Source: Bacilli bacterium
GTDB taxonomy: Bacteria; Bacillota_I; Bacilli_A; RFN20; CAG-826
Assembly: GCA_024408655.1 (NCBI GenBank)
Contig: JAKSUV010000001.1
Coordinates: 131,544-195,543, forward strand
DNA length: 64,000 nt
Direction: 5' to 3'
Position 1 is the first letter of the stretch, and the number at the start of each line of letters is the position of its first letter. A program made the translations under genes and the position numbers. The notes beneath the pieces are model-generated. The model saw only the letters and a list, made by a program, of their open reading frames with translations. It searched no databases and was not told the DNA's origin. This document shows, piece by piece, positions 38,175 through 46,133 of this stretch.

Positions 38175-38722
38175 TGGTAACGGGGTAAAAGAGTGGGCTT
38201 AATTAAATACCCACTTTTTTTAATGTCTTTGATTGGAATGGATTTCCGTTTAGCGTGATGATAAAAGTTAATGACGTACTCCGCGGATAAATAATACACT
38301 TCGTGTAAACTTGTGAGTTCGATTAAAAAGAACGCAATCCCTCCGTGTTTTAACACCCGTTCTAGATGCTTAATTTGGTGTGGGGTAATGTTATTAAGTG
38401 GAAAAGAGGTGGGGTTCTTACTACTCTTAGCTTCAAAATCTAGATAACGACCTTTATACACCCCGTTATAGTCAGTCGTTGATTGTTTTTCAAAATAGGC
38501 GTGAGTGATTTTCGCTCCATGCGTGTAATCAACTTTCACGACATTGATTGGAGTTGGGCGTTTAGTAATGACGGCGATATCACGTTCAAGATAAAACTCA
38601 TTACTTTGGTTGATCGCGTCTTCAAAACTCATCCCGCGGTTAGCGGCACTCGCGATATGTTTATGGGGTTTACTCTTTTTGCTCGTTGGCGAGAAACTGT
38701 CACCGTTTGGATAGTTAATCAT
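38144..38722 (-). CDS. recU: Holliday junction resolvase RecU
   Basis: A 192-residue RecU that cuts Holliday junctions. The N-terminus has ANRGMSFEDAIN, and the nuclease core has DYNGVYKGRYLDFEAKSS with the catalytic Asp/Glu/Lys, followed by NITPHQIKHLERV. It overlaps the upstream hipA gene by 8 nt, so it appears to be translated from the toxin-antitoxin transcript or from an internal promoter. Confidence 0.92.
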   Translation of the reverse strand: MINYPNGDSFSPTSKKSKPHKHIASAANRGMSFEDAINQSNEFYLERDIAVITKRPTPINVVKVDYTHGAKITHAYFEKQSTTDYNGVYKGRYLDFEAKSSKNPTSFPLNNITPHQIKHLERVLKHGGIAFFLIELTSLHEVYYLSAEYVINFYHHAKRKSIPIKDIKKSGYLIKPTLLPRYHYLAVVDKLL

Positions 38723-39812
38723 ATTGAACCACCTCTTTTATCGTGTGCATGATTTCTTGGCAAACCTTTATATCAAGTTTAAAACGACGAGCCACCGCTA
38801 ATATATCATCGTCGCTTGGGTTAGGTGATCCGTTAACGGTCATTTCGTGTTCCAATTTATCTTTCGTTTTCGTGAGATCGTAGGCGGGAGATAAATAGTA
38901 ATGATTCATTTTTTCATCATAGATAAATGAAAAATTTTTACTATGATCATCTTTATTCATGTAATAAACGTTGAAGCACATTCGCCGGAACGCTTCATAT
39001 AAATCATTGGTTTTGCCGATGATAGAAATTACTTGGAAAAGATGAATATAGTCTAGATTAGCTAAGCGGTGGCTCGTTTCTAATATGGCGGCTAACGAAA
39101 TCATATGAATTGGTTTGTTACTTTGCCGATCAAATCGTTTTACACCAAAATATCCATGGCATTTTTTTGAAGGAAATAATTTAATTTCTGGGACATTAAT
39201 TCCGCACTCTTTGGCTAATAAGTTAGCGTGGTATTCTTCTTGCCCAATATTTTTCGAGTCGATATGCGATGGGAATTTAACAATCCAGTCTTCCTGCTTA
39301 ATTTTGATATGCGCTTTTGGGCGCGCGCCACCACTTGATCCGCCTAATTGATATATCTCATCTAAGGTTTTCTTTTGGTAGTCGTCATTTAAAAGTTCTT
39401 TGATTGCCTGCGCCATTTTATCAAAATCATAATTTTTATCATTAGGTAGACTAACTCCTTGGGTCGGCTCGTATTTTAATCCGCCTAAGCCGTTATTAGA
39501 TATTAAGGTTAGTTTCGTTAATGGTGATAATTTATCATAATCGATTCCTTGTCTTGCTAAATAGCGAGCGACTAATAGTTCGCCCCATCCATCTGGTAAA
39601 GAATCATTAAACACGCCGAATAAACTATATGGGTCTTTGGTGTTGATATATATTTGATTACTTAATTTCAAAGATAACGGAGAAATTGAAAAACCATTTT
39701 GTATCCATTCATCATCGTACTGAAAACTAATGCGTTGGTCCTTATTTCTTACTAAATAGCCAACAACGCGATCTTGATATTTAACGGTCACCTTATCGAT
39801 TTCTTTTATCAT
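38715..39812 (-). CDS. hipA: HipA-family serine/threonine kinase toxin
   Basis: A 365-residue HipA-like kinase. The N-terminal subdomain 1 (about 1-110) with SLFGVFNDSLPDGWG, the Gly-rich GGSSGGARPKAHI loop (about 160-172), the catalytic KDDHSKNFSF (about 295-304) and the metal-binding YDLT are all present, so the kinase looks intact. HipA phosphorylates aminoacyl-tRNA synthetases or other targets. It overlaps hipB by 4 nt. Confidence 0.9.
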   Translation of the reverse strand: MIKEIDKVTVKYQDRVVGYLVRNKDQRISFQYDDEWIQNGFSISPLSLKLSNQIYINTKDPYSLFGVFNDSLPDGWGELLVARYLARQGIDYDKLSPLTKLTLISNNGLGGLKYEPTQGVSLPNDKNYDFDKMAQAIKELLNDDYQKKTLDEIYQLGGSSGGARPKAHIKIKQEDWIVKFPSHIDSKNIGQEEYHANLLAKECGINVPEIKLFPSKKCHGYFGVKRFDRQSNKPIHMISLAAILETSHRLANLDYIHLFQVISIIGKTNDLYEAFRRMCFNVYYMNKDDHSKNFSFIYDEKMNHYYLSPAYDLTKTKDKLEHEMTVNGSPNPSDDDILAVARRFKLDIKVCQEIMHTIKEVVQYD

Positions 39813-40108
39813 GGCTGATAGTCCTTAAGATTAGTAATAATCGCGTGAGAAAAGACTTCGCGAAAATCTTCAATGCAATCTAAGGCCAAAGCGATTTTTA
39901 GTAATGAATTTAATGATATTTCGCCCGTTTTTTCGAAACGACGAATTGATCCATAGCTGACTTTGGCTTTTTCGGCTAAAGCTATTTGCGATATCTTTCT
40001 TTCTTTTCTCCGCGCAATAACATTACGTAAAATGATTAATTTCATTTTCTCTGGTGTAGTAATGCTAATAAAATCACCAATATCGATTAAGCGTGTTTGT
40101 TCTTTCAT
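39809..40108 (-). CDS. hipB: HipB-like antitoxin repressor
   Basis: A 99-residue protein with a Cro/C1 helix-turn-helix (about 30-80: LRNVIARRKERKISQIALAEKAKVSYGSIRRFEKTGEI). It should neutralise the kinase and repress its own operon. The -10 TAATAT ends 10 nt before the ATG and TTGCTT lies 16 nt upstream of it. Two related palindromes flank this promoter and are likely its operators. Confidence 0.88.
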   Translation of the reverse strand: MKEQTRLIDIGDFISITTPEKMKLIILRNVIARRKERKISQIALAEKAKVSYGSIRRFEKTGEISLNSLLKIALALDCIEDFREVFSHAIITNLKDYQP

Positions 40109-40112
40109 AATT

Positions 40113-40126
40113 GTTAATATATTATC
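40113..40126. promoter_or_regulatory. Candidate HipB operator, promoter-proximal
   Basis: GTTAATATATTATC, an imperfect copy of the palindrome at 40154-40167. It covers the hipB -10 box, so binding would block transcription. Confidence 0.5.
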
Positions 40127-40153
40127 ATTTTATAGATAAAAAGCAAGTAAAAC

Positions 40154-40167
40154 GCTAATATATTAGC
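40154..40167. promoter_or_regulatory. Candidate HipB operator, distal
   Basis: GCTAATATATTAGC, a perfect 14-bp palindrome 41 bp (about four helical turns) from the proximal site and just upstream of the hipB -35 region. Also upstream of rnpB by about 50 nt. Confidence 0.55.
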
Positions 40168-40218
40168 AATAATTATATAAAATAACTAACAAGAACCTGA
40201 GTGATAAATATGGCTGAT

Positions 40219-40247
40219 TTGCAAAATTATCATCAAGAATGTAATAT
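40219..40247 (+). promoter_or_regulatory. rnpB promoter
   Basis: TTGCAA at 40219-40224 and TAATAT at 40242-40247 with a 17-nt spacer. The predicted start near 40254 coincides with the 5' arm of RNase P helix P1. Confidence 0.8.
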
Positions 40248-40253
40248 ATCTAC

Positions 40254-40588
40254 ACTCCGACCTAGGTGACTACTAGTTAACTAGAGGAAAGTCCATGCTC
40301 GCACTAACTGAGATGTTAGTAGTGATTGTGCTAGCGGAAAAAATAACGCTAGGTATAGTGGTGTATAACGGCGGAACCGCATCCCTAAAGGATAATAAGT
40401 TCCTGAAAGTGCCACAGAGACGAGCTGCTAAGGAATTAGCAGAGTGAAACGTTGGTAAACCCCACAAGCGAGAAACCTAAATAATGGTAAGGGAAATAGG
40501 AACCACGAACTGAAGTGAGGACCTATAAGCAATGCTTAGATAAATTGTCACCCACGACAAAACATGGCTTATCGGGTCGGAGACCAAT
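40254..40588 (+). ncRNA. rnpB: RNase P RNA
   Basis: Catalytic RNA of RNase P, about 335 nt. Conserved segments in order: GAGGAAAGTCCATGCTCGCA, the CTGAAAGTGCCACAGAGACG stretch, GTGAAACG and GTAAACCCC, AAGCGAGAAACC, and ACAAAACATGGCTTATCGGG near the 3' end. The ends pair as P1: CTCCGACC (40255-40262) with GGTCGGAG (40575-40582). It is shorter than the Bacillus form (about 400 nt). A terminator follows immediately. Confidence 0.96.
40539..40588 (+). repeat. Direct repeat 1: rnpB 3' end
   Basis: The last 50 nt of rnpB, repeated at 41536-41585 with 46 of 50 positions identical. The offset between copies is 997 nt, and the KilA-N gene lies between them. Confidence 0.85.
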
Positions 40589-40613
40589 CTATCCAATCTT
40601 GGGTAGATTTTTT
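40587..40613 (+). terminator. rnpB terminator
   Basis: ATCTATCC pairs with GGGTAGAT (one G-T pair) and is followed by six T. On the opposite strand this stretch encodes the last residues of the KilA-N protein. Confidence 0.85.
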
Positions 40614-41425
40614 ATTTTATAAATCGCCTTTTCGTTATTTTTGTTAAAAAGTTCTTTCTCACGATTTGCTTCTTTGTTAAGCAATATAATCCGTTCTTTT
40701 TGGCCAATTTTCGCTTCAATTAGTTTCGCGTTTTGAAATTCAAGATTAGATAAGATGGCTAATTCAATTGATGAGGCATAATCGCGAATATTTCCTTTTT
40801 TGTCTTGATTGAATTCTCGCCACTCAGAGGCTTTTCTACCGAATAATGCAACGTTTAGTAAATCAGCTTCACTAGCGTATACACAATTCTTTTGTTCTTT
40901 AGTTAGTTCGATTTTTATTAAATTTTCTTTGATCGCATCAGTATGTATTAAGTAATTGAGTTTTGTTAGCATTCTTTTGCCATGCCATTCCAATTGTTCA
41001 GATTCAATTAACTTCAGGCGTTGAAATTCTTTAATCATATATAGTTTAATTTCGGGTGAAATCCACGCCGCAAATTCTAAAGCGATGTCCTTATGCGCAA
41101 AAGTTCCTCCGTCATAACGGCCGGATTTGGCTTTAATCCCAATGGCATTGGTAAGTTCTATCCATTTTTTAGGGGATATAGTAAAAGCGTTTTCTCCTGG
41201 CTTTGATTTAAACCCCTCGAAATCGGTGGGTTTAAAATTATTGTTATTTAATTTTTCCCAAAGTCGAAGGAATTGCAATGTATCGACACGTCTTAACCAA
41301 TTAGCTATAACTGAATTAGGATCATCGTCATTTTTAAAGCGCGCAATATCTGTCAGACTAATAAAGTCGTTATCGGATAGACCGGTGATATTAATTTTAA
41401 TATTCTTTATTAAAAGGCTATTCAT
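40589..41425 (-). CDS. KilA-N domain protein
   Basis: A 278-residue phage-type protein. The KilA-N DNA-binding domain covers about 15-140: FISLTDIARFKNDDDPNSVIANWLRR, then GRYDGGTFAHKDIALEFAAWISPEIKLYMIKEFQRLK. The C-terminal half is a charged helical region. Its stop codon begins exactly where the rnpB direct repeat ends, and its last codons are read from the rnpB terminator in antisense. TACAAT ends 9 nt before the ATG on the minus strand. No integrase or other phage gene is adjacent. Confidence 0.85.
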   Translation of the reverse strand: MNSLLIKNIKINITGLSDNDFISLTDIARFKNDDDPNSVIANWLRRVDTLQFLRLWEKLNNNNFKPTDFEGFKSKPGENAFTISPKKWIELTNAIGIKAKSGRYDGGTFAHKDIALEFAAWISPEIKLYMIKEFQRLKLIESEQLEWHGKRMLTKLNYLIHTDAIKENLIKIELTKEQKNCVYASEADLLNVALFGRKASEWREFNQDKKGNIRDYASSIELAILSNLEFQNAKLIEAKIGQKERIILLNKEANREKELFNKNNEKAIYKIKNLPKIG

Positions 41426-41490
41426 TATTAATTTATTGTACAGCCATTTTTAATAAATTGGTGTTCCAATGTTAACAATTTTATTTTTTT

Positions 41491-41585
41491 AATGCTTCTA
41501 CTAGTCAATATGTTAGTAGTGGTTAAGCTGGTTTTGATAAATTGTCACCTACGATAAAATATGGATTATCGGGTCGGAGACCAAT
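41491..41585 (+). pseudogene. Decayed partial copy of rnpB
   Basis: Positions 41536-41585 match the rnpB 3' end at 46 of 50 positions, and 41491-41530 resemble rnpB 40294-40334, sharing ATGCT, ACTA and ATGTTAGTAGTG in order. The roughly 200 nt in between are missing. All four mismatches in the 3' part replace a C by T or A, as expected for drift without selection in an AT-rich genome. There is no P1 5' arm, so it cannot be functional RNase P RNA. Confidence 0.7.
41536..41585 (+). repeat. Direct repeat 2: second rnpB 3' end
   Basis: Second copy of the 50-nt rnpB 3' segment, with four substitutions. It marks the right border of the KilA-N unit. Confidence 0.85.
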
Positions 41586-41664
41586 TATTAACTACAAATT
41601 GTTAATATATAAATCAAAATTATTTTAATGATGTATAATAAAAACGAATAGAGGTTTTCATCAT

Positions 41665-43689
41665 ATGAAAAAACTAGGATTCTTAATAATGCCATTAATG
41701 GCGGTATCGTTTTTAACCAATTGTAATAGTGTGGAACATTTTGTGACATTTGACTCTAATGGTGGAACGCATGTTGATACCCAAAGAGTTAAAGCGGGTG
41801 AGTTAGTTACACAACCGGACAATCCGACACGTGATGACTACGCTTTTTTAGGTTGGTACACTGATAATCAAACCTTTACAAAGCCATACAATTTTAAAAC
41901 GGCTGTCACCTCTGATATAACTTTATATGCTAACTGGGACACAGCGAAAACCACCTACACCATATTATTTAAAGAAGACGGAGTAGAGGATAGAAAAATT
42001 ACTGATATTGTTCCGGGCACCACTATTCACAAAGAAAATATTCCTCCGATTACGCCGAAAGAAGGGAAGACCATTGTTGGTTGGTGCACTGATGAAGCAG
42101 GGACGATGGTTTTTGATTTTGATAATATCCCTATTTGCCAAAATCATACTTTATACGCTGGGTGGAAGGATATTGATAAATGGACAATTACCTTTGATCC
42201 TAATGGTGGAACACTAGACCCTGGTGCGGCAGAATCTATTACAGTTAACGATGGTGCATATTTTACCGAAAGCATATCGGCTGAACAACAAATAGCAATA
42301 AAAGAAAACTTCCTTTTTGCGGGTTGGGGATTAACAAGTGACTCACATGACATCATTACGAAAGATTATGATTACCAAATTTGGGCTGATACAACGGTTT
42401 ATGCGGTTTATACTCCTACAGTTACAGCTAACGTTACTTTTGCCCCAGAAAGTGTGGGCTGCCGATTGCTTTATGGTGGTATACCATGTCCTGCAGGAGA
42501 ACCAGTCAAAGTTCCTGCCAATGTTCCGGTTACTTTAAAAATTGATGTCACTGATTATAGTAAATTTCTTCCAATATTTAGTGAGGCTGAGGGATTAACT
42601 ATTGTCGGTACTACCGAAAAAACATTTGATCCAATTAAGCAGGAAATAACCGTTCGTCTTAACACTGATGCTGATTGTAAAATAACCGCTACTACCAGTG
42701 CTCCACGAGCGAGCTTAGATGACTATACTTGGGAAGAAATTTCTAAAATTTCACAAATGGGTTTAGCTAATAAATATTTTAAGATTTACAATCCTAACGA
42801 TTCTGCGTTAAGCACCAAAAAAGTTCAATTAAAACACCAAGATTCAAACGCAAATGGCCAGATTGATTCAGATGAAATATACCAAACAGTGCGGATTATT
42901 GATTTTAATAAAGACGTTGATAAAAATAATAATCCAATTGGTATTACTTTTGAATTCGCTAACACAATTAGTGATGCGGATGGTCACTCGCTTACCACAC
43001 AATGGAATGACACTAGTGATAGCATGACCGCTAATTACAATTATTTAGCCTCAACCATCCGGAAAGCTCTTAATGGCACTGGCGATGCCGATCACTTTTT
43101 ATGGGCAGAAAGAGGACAAAATTCTTGGTCTAGTACTTACACGCAATCGGTATTAGAAATGTTACCTGATGGTAGCAATGGCGCTGATAATTTACTTGAC
43201 GCGTTAAAGGAACCCAAAAAATATGTCGCTTATAGAAATAGTGCCACCGCCGATTGGGAAGACAAGGTTATTCAAGATGGATTTGGTAATTATGACAAAC
43301 TCTTTTTGTTGTCTCCCCGCGAAATGGGCCTTGATGATAGATATCAAGAGGCAAAAAAACATACTTCGTCTTACACTTTTTACCGAAACGCGACTGAATA
43401 TAAAAATGTTATACGGGTAAAAAAACAAGCGGAAAACAAAAGTAGCTATACAGCAACCGGAGGAATTAGTTGGGAACCTCAATCAGGGCAAGCTTATACA
43501 GGGTCGGTTTCTAATTATGCTGGTTATAATTATAGTACAAAGTCTGATAACGGTGGTCATTATTGGCTCCGTTCACCATACGCAATTAATGTAGATAATC
43601 TAGGCTGGTATGTAAATATTACCGGAGCGGTCGACCATAATACGGTTTGCAGTAACGCATTTCCAGTCGCACCGTGTTTTTGTATTTGA
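41665..43689 (+). CDS. Surface lipoprotein with InlB-type repeats and C-terminal DUF6273-like domain (1 of 3)
   Basis: A 674-residue lipoprotein. The signal peptide ends in LTNC (Cys20). Three Listeria-Bacteroides (InlB B / Flg_new) repeats of about 65-75 residues follow (about 25-92, 95-167, 170-250), each ending in a LGWY...LYANW-type strand pair. After a linker, the C-terminal domain from about 350 has LSPREMG and YWLRSP and ends in PCFCI, as in DUF6273 proteins. An EF-hand-like loop DSNANGQIDSDE lies near 395-406. TATAAT (41634-41639) and AGAGG precede the start. The gene ends in TGA. Probably surface exposed; ligand unknown. Confidence 0.82.
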   Translation: MKKLGFLIMPLMAVSFLTNCNSVEHFVTFDSNGGTHVDTQRVKAGELVTQPDNPTRDDYAFLGWYTDNQTFTKPYNFKTAVTSDITLYANWDTAKTTYTILFKEDGVEDRKITDIVPGTTIHKENIPPITPKEGKTIVGWCTDEAGTMVFDFDNIPICQNHTLYAGWKDIDKWTITFDPNGGTLDPGAAESITVNDGAYFTESISAEQQIAIKENFLFAGWGLTSDSHDIITKDYDYQIWADTTVYAVYTPTVTANVTFAPESVGCRLLYGGIPCPAGEPVKVPANVPVTLKIDVTDYSKFLPIFSEAEGLTIVGTTEKTFDPIKQEITVRLNTDADCKITATTSAPRASLDDYTWEEISKISQMGLANKYFKIYNPNDSALSTKKVQLKHQDSNANGQIDSDEIYQTVRIIDFNKDVDKNNNPIGITFEFANTISDADGHSLTTQWNDTSDSMTANYNYLASTIRKALNGTGDADHFLWAERGQNSWSSTYTQSVLEMLPDGSNGADNLLDALKEPKKYVAYRNSATADWEDKVIQDGFGNYDKLFLLSPREMGLDDRYQEAKKHTSSYTFYRNATEYKNVIRVKKQAENKSSYTATGGISWEPQSGQAYTGSVSNYAGYNYSTKSDNGGHYWLRSPYAINVDNLGWYVNITGAVDHNTVCSNAFPVAPCFCI

Positions 43690-43718
43690 TAAATGGTGGA
43701 AGAAGGAAGGAAAAAGTG

Positions 43719-46118
43719 ATGAAAAAAATAGGATTGCTAGTTGTTCCCATTGTTGCCGTTTCGCTTTTAGCCAACTGTAACAATCATTCTCCTATTACTC
43801 ATACTTTTACCTTTACCGGTGAAAATTGTACGATTAATGGTGAAACTTCTTATTCCCATGATATTTATGAACAAGATAAAAACGTTCAATACACAATAAA
43901 ACCTAATAAGCACTTCGCACTACCAGAAACATTAGGTGGTGATGTGGTTAATTATGATAAGGCTACTGGTGTCATTACAATTCCAGAAGTAAAATCAGAT
44001 ATTAATGTGACCGCGGTGGCTGACCCGATTGAACAAGATACATGTCTTGTTTCTTTCGATGCATGCGGAGGTAAAGTAACTAGCACGAACCCAATAACAG
44101 TCGAACTTAGTCAACCCATTCAACCGCCGACTTTAGATGATCGAGAGGGGTACGATAAAAGCAAAGTGAAGTGGCTTGATAAATCTGGCAACGAATTTAA
44201 CTTTGAAGCAGGGACCACTAACGACATTGTTTTATACGCAAAATGGGGCGACATTAAACAATATAAGGTTTCCTTTAAAGATGACCAAGGTCGTCGAGTA
44301 ACTAGTGATCAATTTGTCAATTATGCAGAAAAAATACAACGCCCCGTTACTCCAAGTGTACCAGCAGGTTATAGTTTTGATAATTGGTATGATGCAGAGA
44401 GTGGTGGCTCAGTATATGATTTTGATAAGGAATTAAAGGGTCCAGAGCAAGAAATTACCATATATGCCCACTTTAATTTAATCGATTGCCATATTAACTA
44501 TGTTACAAATGGCGGAGTTATAACAGGCAGTCCTACTACATCGGTAAAATATGGTGAGACGATTATAACTGCTCCCACGATCGAACGCGAAGGCTTTGAT
44601 CCTAGAAAAGTAAGCTGGTGGTTGGATCCAGCAATGAGCACTCAACGCTTTGTTTTTGGCGACGCATCAACTGGTACGCCGGTGACCGGTAATATTGATT
44701 TATATGCCAGGTGGGATGTTCAAAAATTTGCCGTTGAGTTTTATGAAAATAACGATAAAGCTGAACCGACTATTCAAATAGTCGAACAAGGTAAAAAAGC
44801 TACTTATTATACACCAAAAAAGGGCAATCAAAAATTCCTTGGTTGGTATAGCGATAAAACACGAGAAACATTGTATGATTTTAATACACCGATTGAGAAA
44901 AGCGATATAAAATTATACGCCAAATGGGACAGCCCTTTCTATACTTTGACTTATCAAGTTTGTGACGTCAGTGGCACAACTTTTGTCGAACATTACGCGC
45001 CAACCGAGCCAACAGTAAAACCAGGCTGGGAGCCAACCTACGCTACTTATACTTTTGTTGGATGGTATACCGCGAAGGGTGAAGGTCAAGGCGAAGAATT
45101 TGAATTTGGCAAAACGCTTTCAAGCGATACATATATTTATGCCCATTGGGCAATTAATCCACCATCAACTATATGTACACTTAATTTTAATTTAGAAAAT
45201 TGCAAAGTCTACGATATGGATGGAAAAGAAGTTCCTACTGTCGCATATATTCCTGTTAGTCCATCGTTACCACCACCGTTAATGAAATTTCGCCTAGCTC
45301 CTAATGGTGGCGGTTTTAAGATGCCTAAGAATCCAGACGTTTTAGTTACTCGCGCTCAGGGTAGTGACCCAGTTGATTATACTTATTCAGAGGAAACCGG
45401 GGAAATTGAATTTACCGTTAGTGAAAATCTGAATATTGTTGCCTATAGTTACAATGTAGATATTAAATATTGGACTTGGTTAGATATTGATCGAGTATCT
45501 ACTATGGGTCGTGCTAAAGAATTTTTCAAAATTGGTGATGAAAAAGTAATTACGCTTTACAACACTCCTCATAAGGCAAGAATAATCGGTTTTGATCATG
45601 ATCCTTTGGCTAGTGATCCATCCAAATCTGCGGGTATTACTTTTGAATTTGAAAATGTTGTTACGAAAAACGGTACATATGCGGACACTCAATGGGATAA
45701 AAGATACAATACTAATTTCCCTGGATCTGTTTTTGACGGGACATTAAAATCCCTTTTAAACGATTTACCTCCTGATTTAAGTAAAGTAGTAAAGGAAGTA
45801 CATAAACCGGTCGGCGTTGGCAGAGATTATTCTGTTAAACAAGACTATTGTGCACGATTATTTGCACTGTCGGTTCGTGAAATGCATACCGGTGATATTG
45901 GTCATACAGCCGAGGAAGGCTCAACTTATGAATATTATCGCGGCAGCGTTTCAAAAGTTAAAACGATTGTCGATGGCGAAAGCGTATATTATTGGCTCCG
46001 TTCTCCATTTACGGATAACGATTTCGCCGCGCGATATGTTGATGATAACGGGACTTTTCAACACGCTGAAGTTAGTTGGGATCACACGAATGGTTTTTCG
46101 CCCGCTTTCTGTATTTAA
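43719..46118 (+). CDS. Surface lipoprotein with InlB-type repeats and C-terminal DUF6273-like domain (2 of 3)
   Basis: A 799-residue lipoprotein; signal peptide ends in LANC (Cys20). I start at 43719, where GAAGGAAGG precedes the ATG, and not at an upstream in-frame codon that overlaps the previous gene. An N-terminal module TFTFTGENCTINGETSYSHD is shared with the third paralogue. About five InlB-type repeats follow, then a domain with FALSVREMH and YYWLRSPF that ends PAFCI. It lies 29 nt after the first paralogue and 15 nt before the third, so the three are likely one transcript. Confidence 0.82.
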   Translation: MKKIGLLVVPIVAVSLLANCNNHSPITHTFTFTGENCTINGETSYSHDIYEQDKNVQYTIKPNKHFALPETLGGDVVNYDKATGVITIPEVKSDINVTAVADPIEQDTCLVSFDACGGKVTSTNPITVELSQPIQPPTLDDREGYDKSKVKWLDKSGNEFNFEAGTTNDIVLYAKWGDIKQYKVSFKDDQGRRVTSDQFVNYAEKIQRPVTPSVPAGYSFDNWYDAESGGSVYDFDKELKGPEQEITIYAHFNLIDCHINYVTNGGVITGSPTTSVKYGETIITAPTIEREGFDPRKVSWWLDPAMSTQRFVFGDASTGTPVTGNIDLYARWDVQKFAVEFYENNDKAEPTIQIVEQGKKATYYTPKKGNQKFLGWYSDKTRETLYDFNTPIEKSDIKLYAKWDSPFYTLTYQVCDVSGTTFVEHYAPTEPTVKPGWEPTYATYTFVGWYTAKGEGQGEEFEFGKTLSSDTYIYAHWAINPPSTICTLNFNLENCKVYDMDGKEVPTVAYIPVSPSLPPPLMKFRLAPNGGGFKMPKNPDVLVTRAQGSDPVDYTYSEETGEIEFTVSENLNIVAYSYNVDIKYWTWLDIDRVSTMGRAKEFFKIGDEKVITLYNTPHKARIIGFDHDPLASDPSKSAGITFEFENVVTKNGTYADTQWDKRYNTNFPGSVFDGTLKSLLNDLPPDLSKVVKEVHKPVGVGRDYSVKQDYCARLFALSVREMHTGDIGHTAEEGSTYEYYRGSVSKVKTIVDGESVYYWLRSPFTDNDFAARYVDDNGTFQHAEVSWDHTNGFSPAFCI

Positions 46119-46133
46119 TGGGAGGAATGATAG

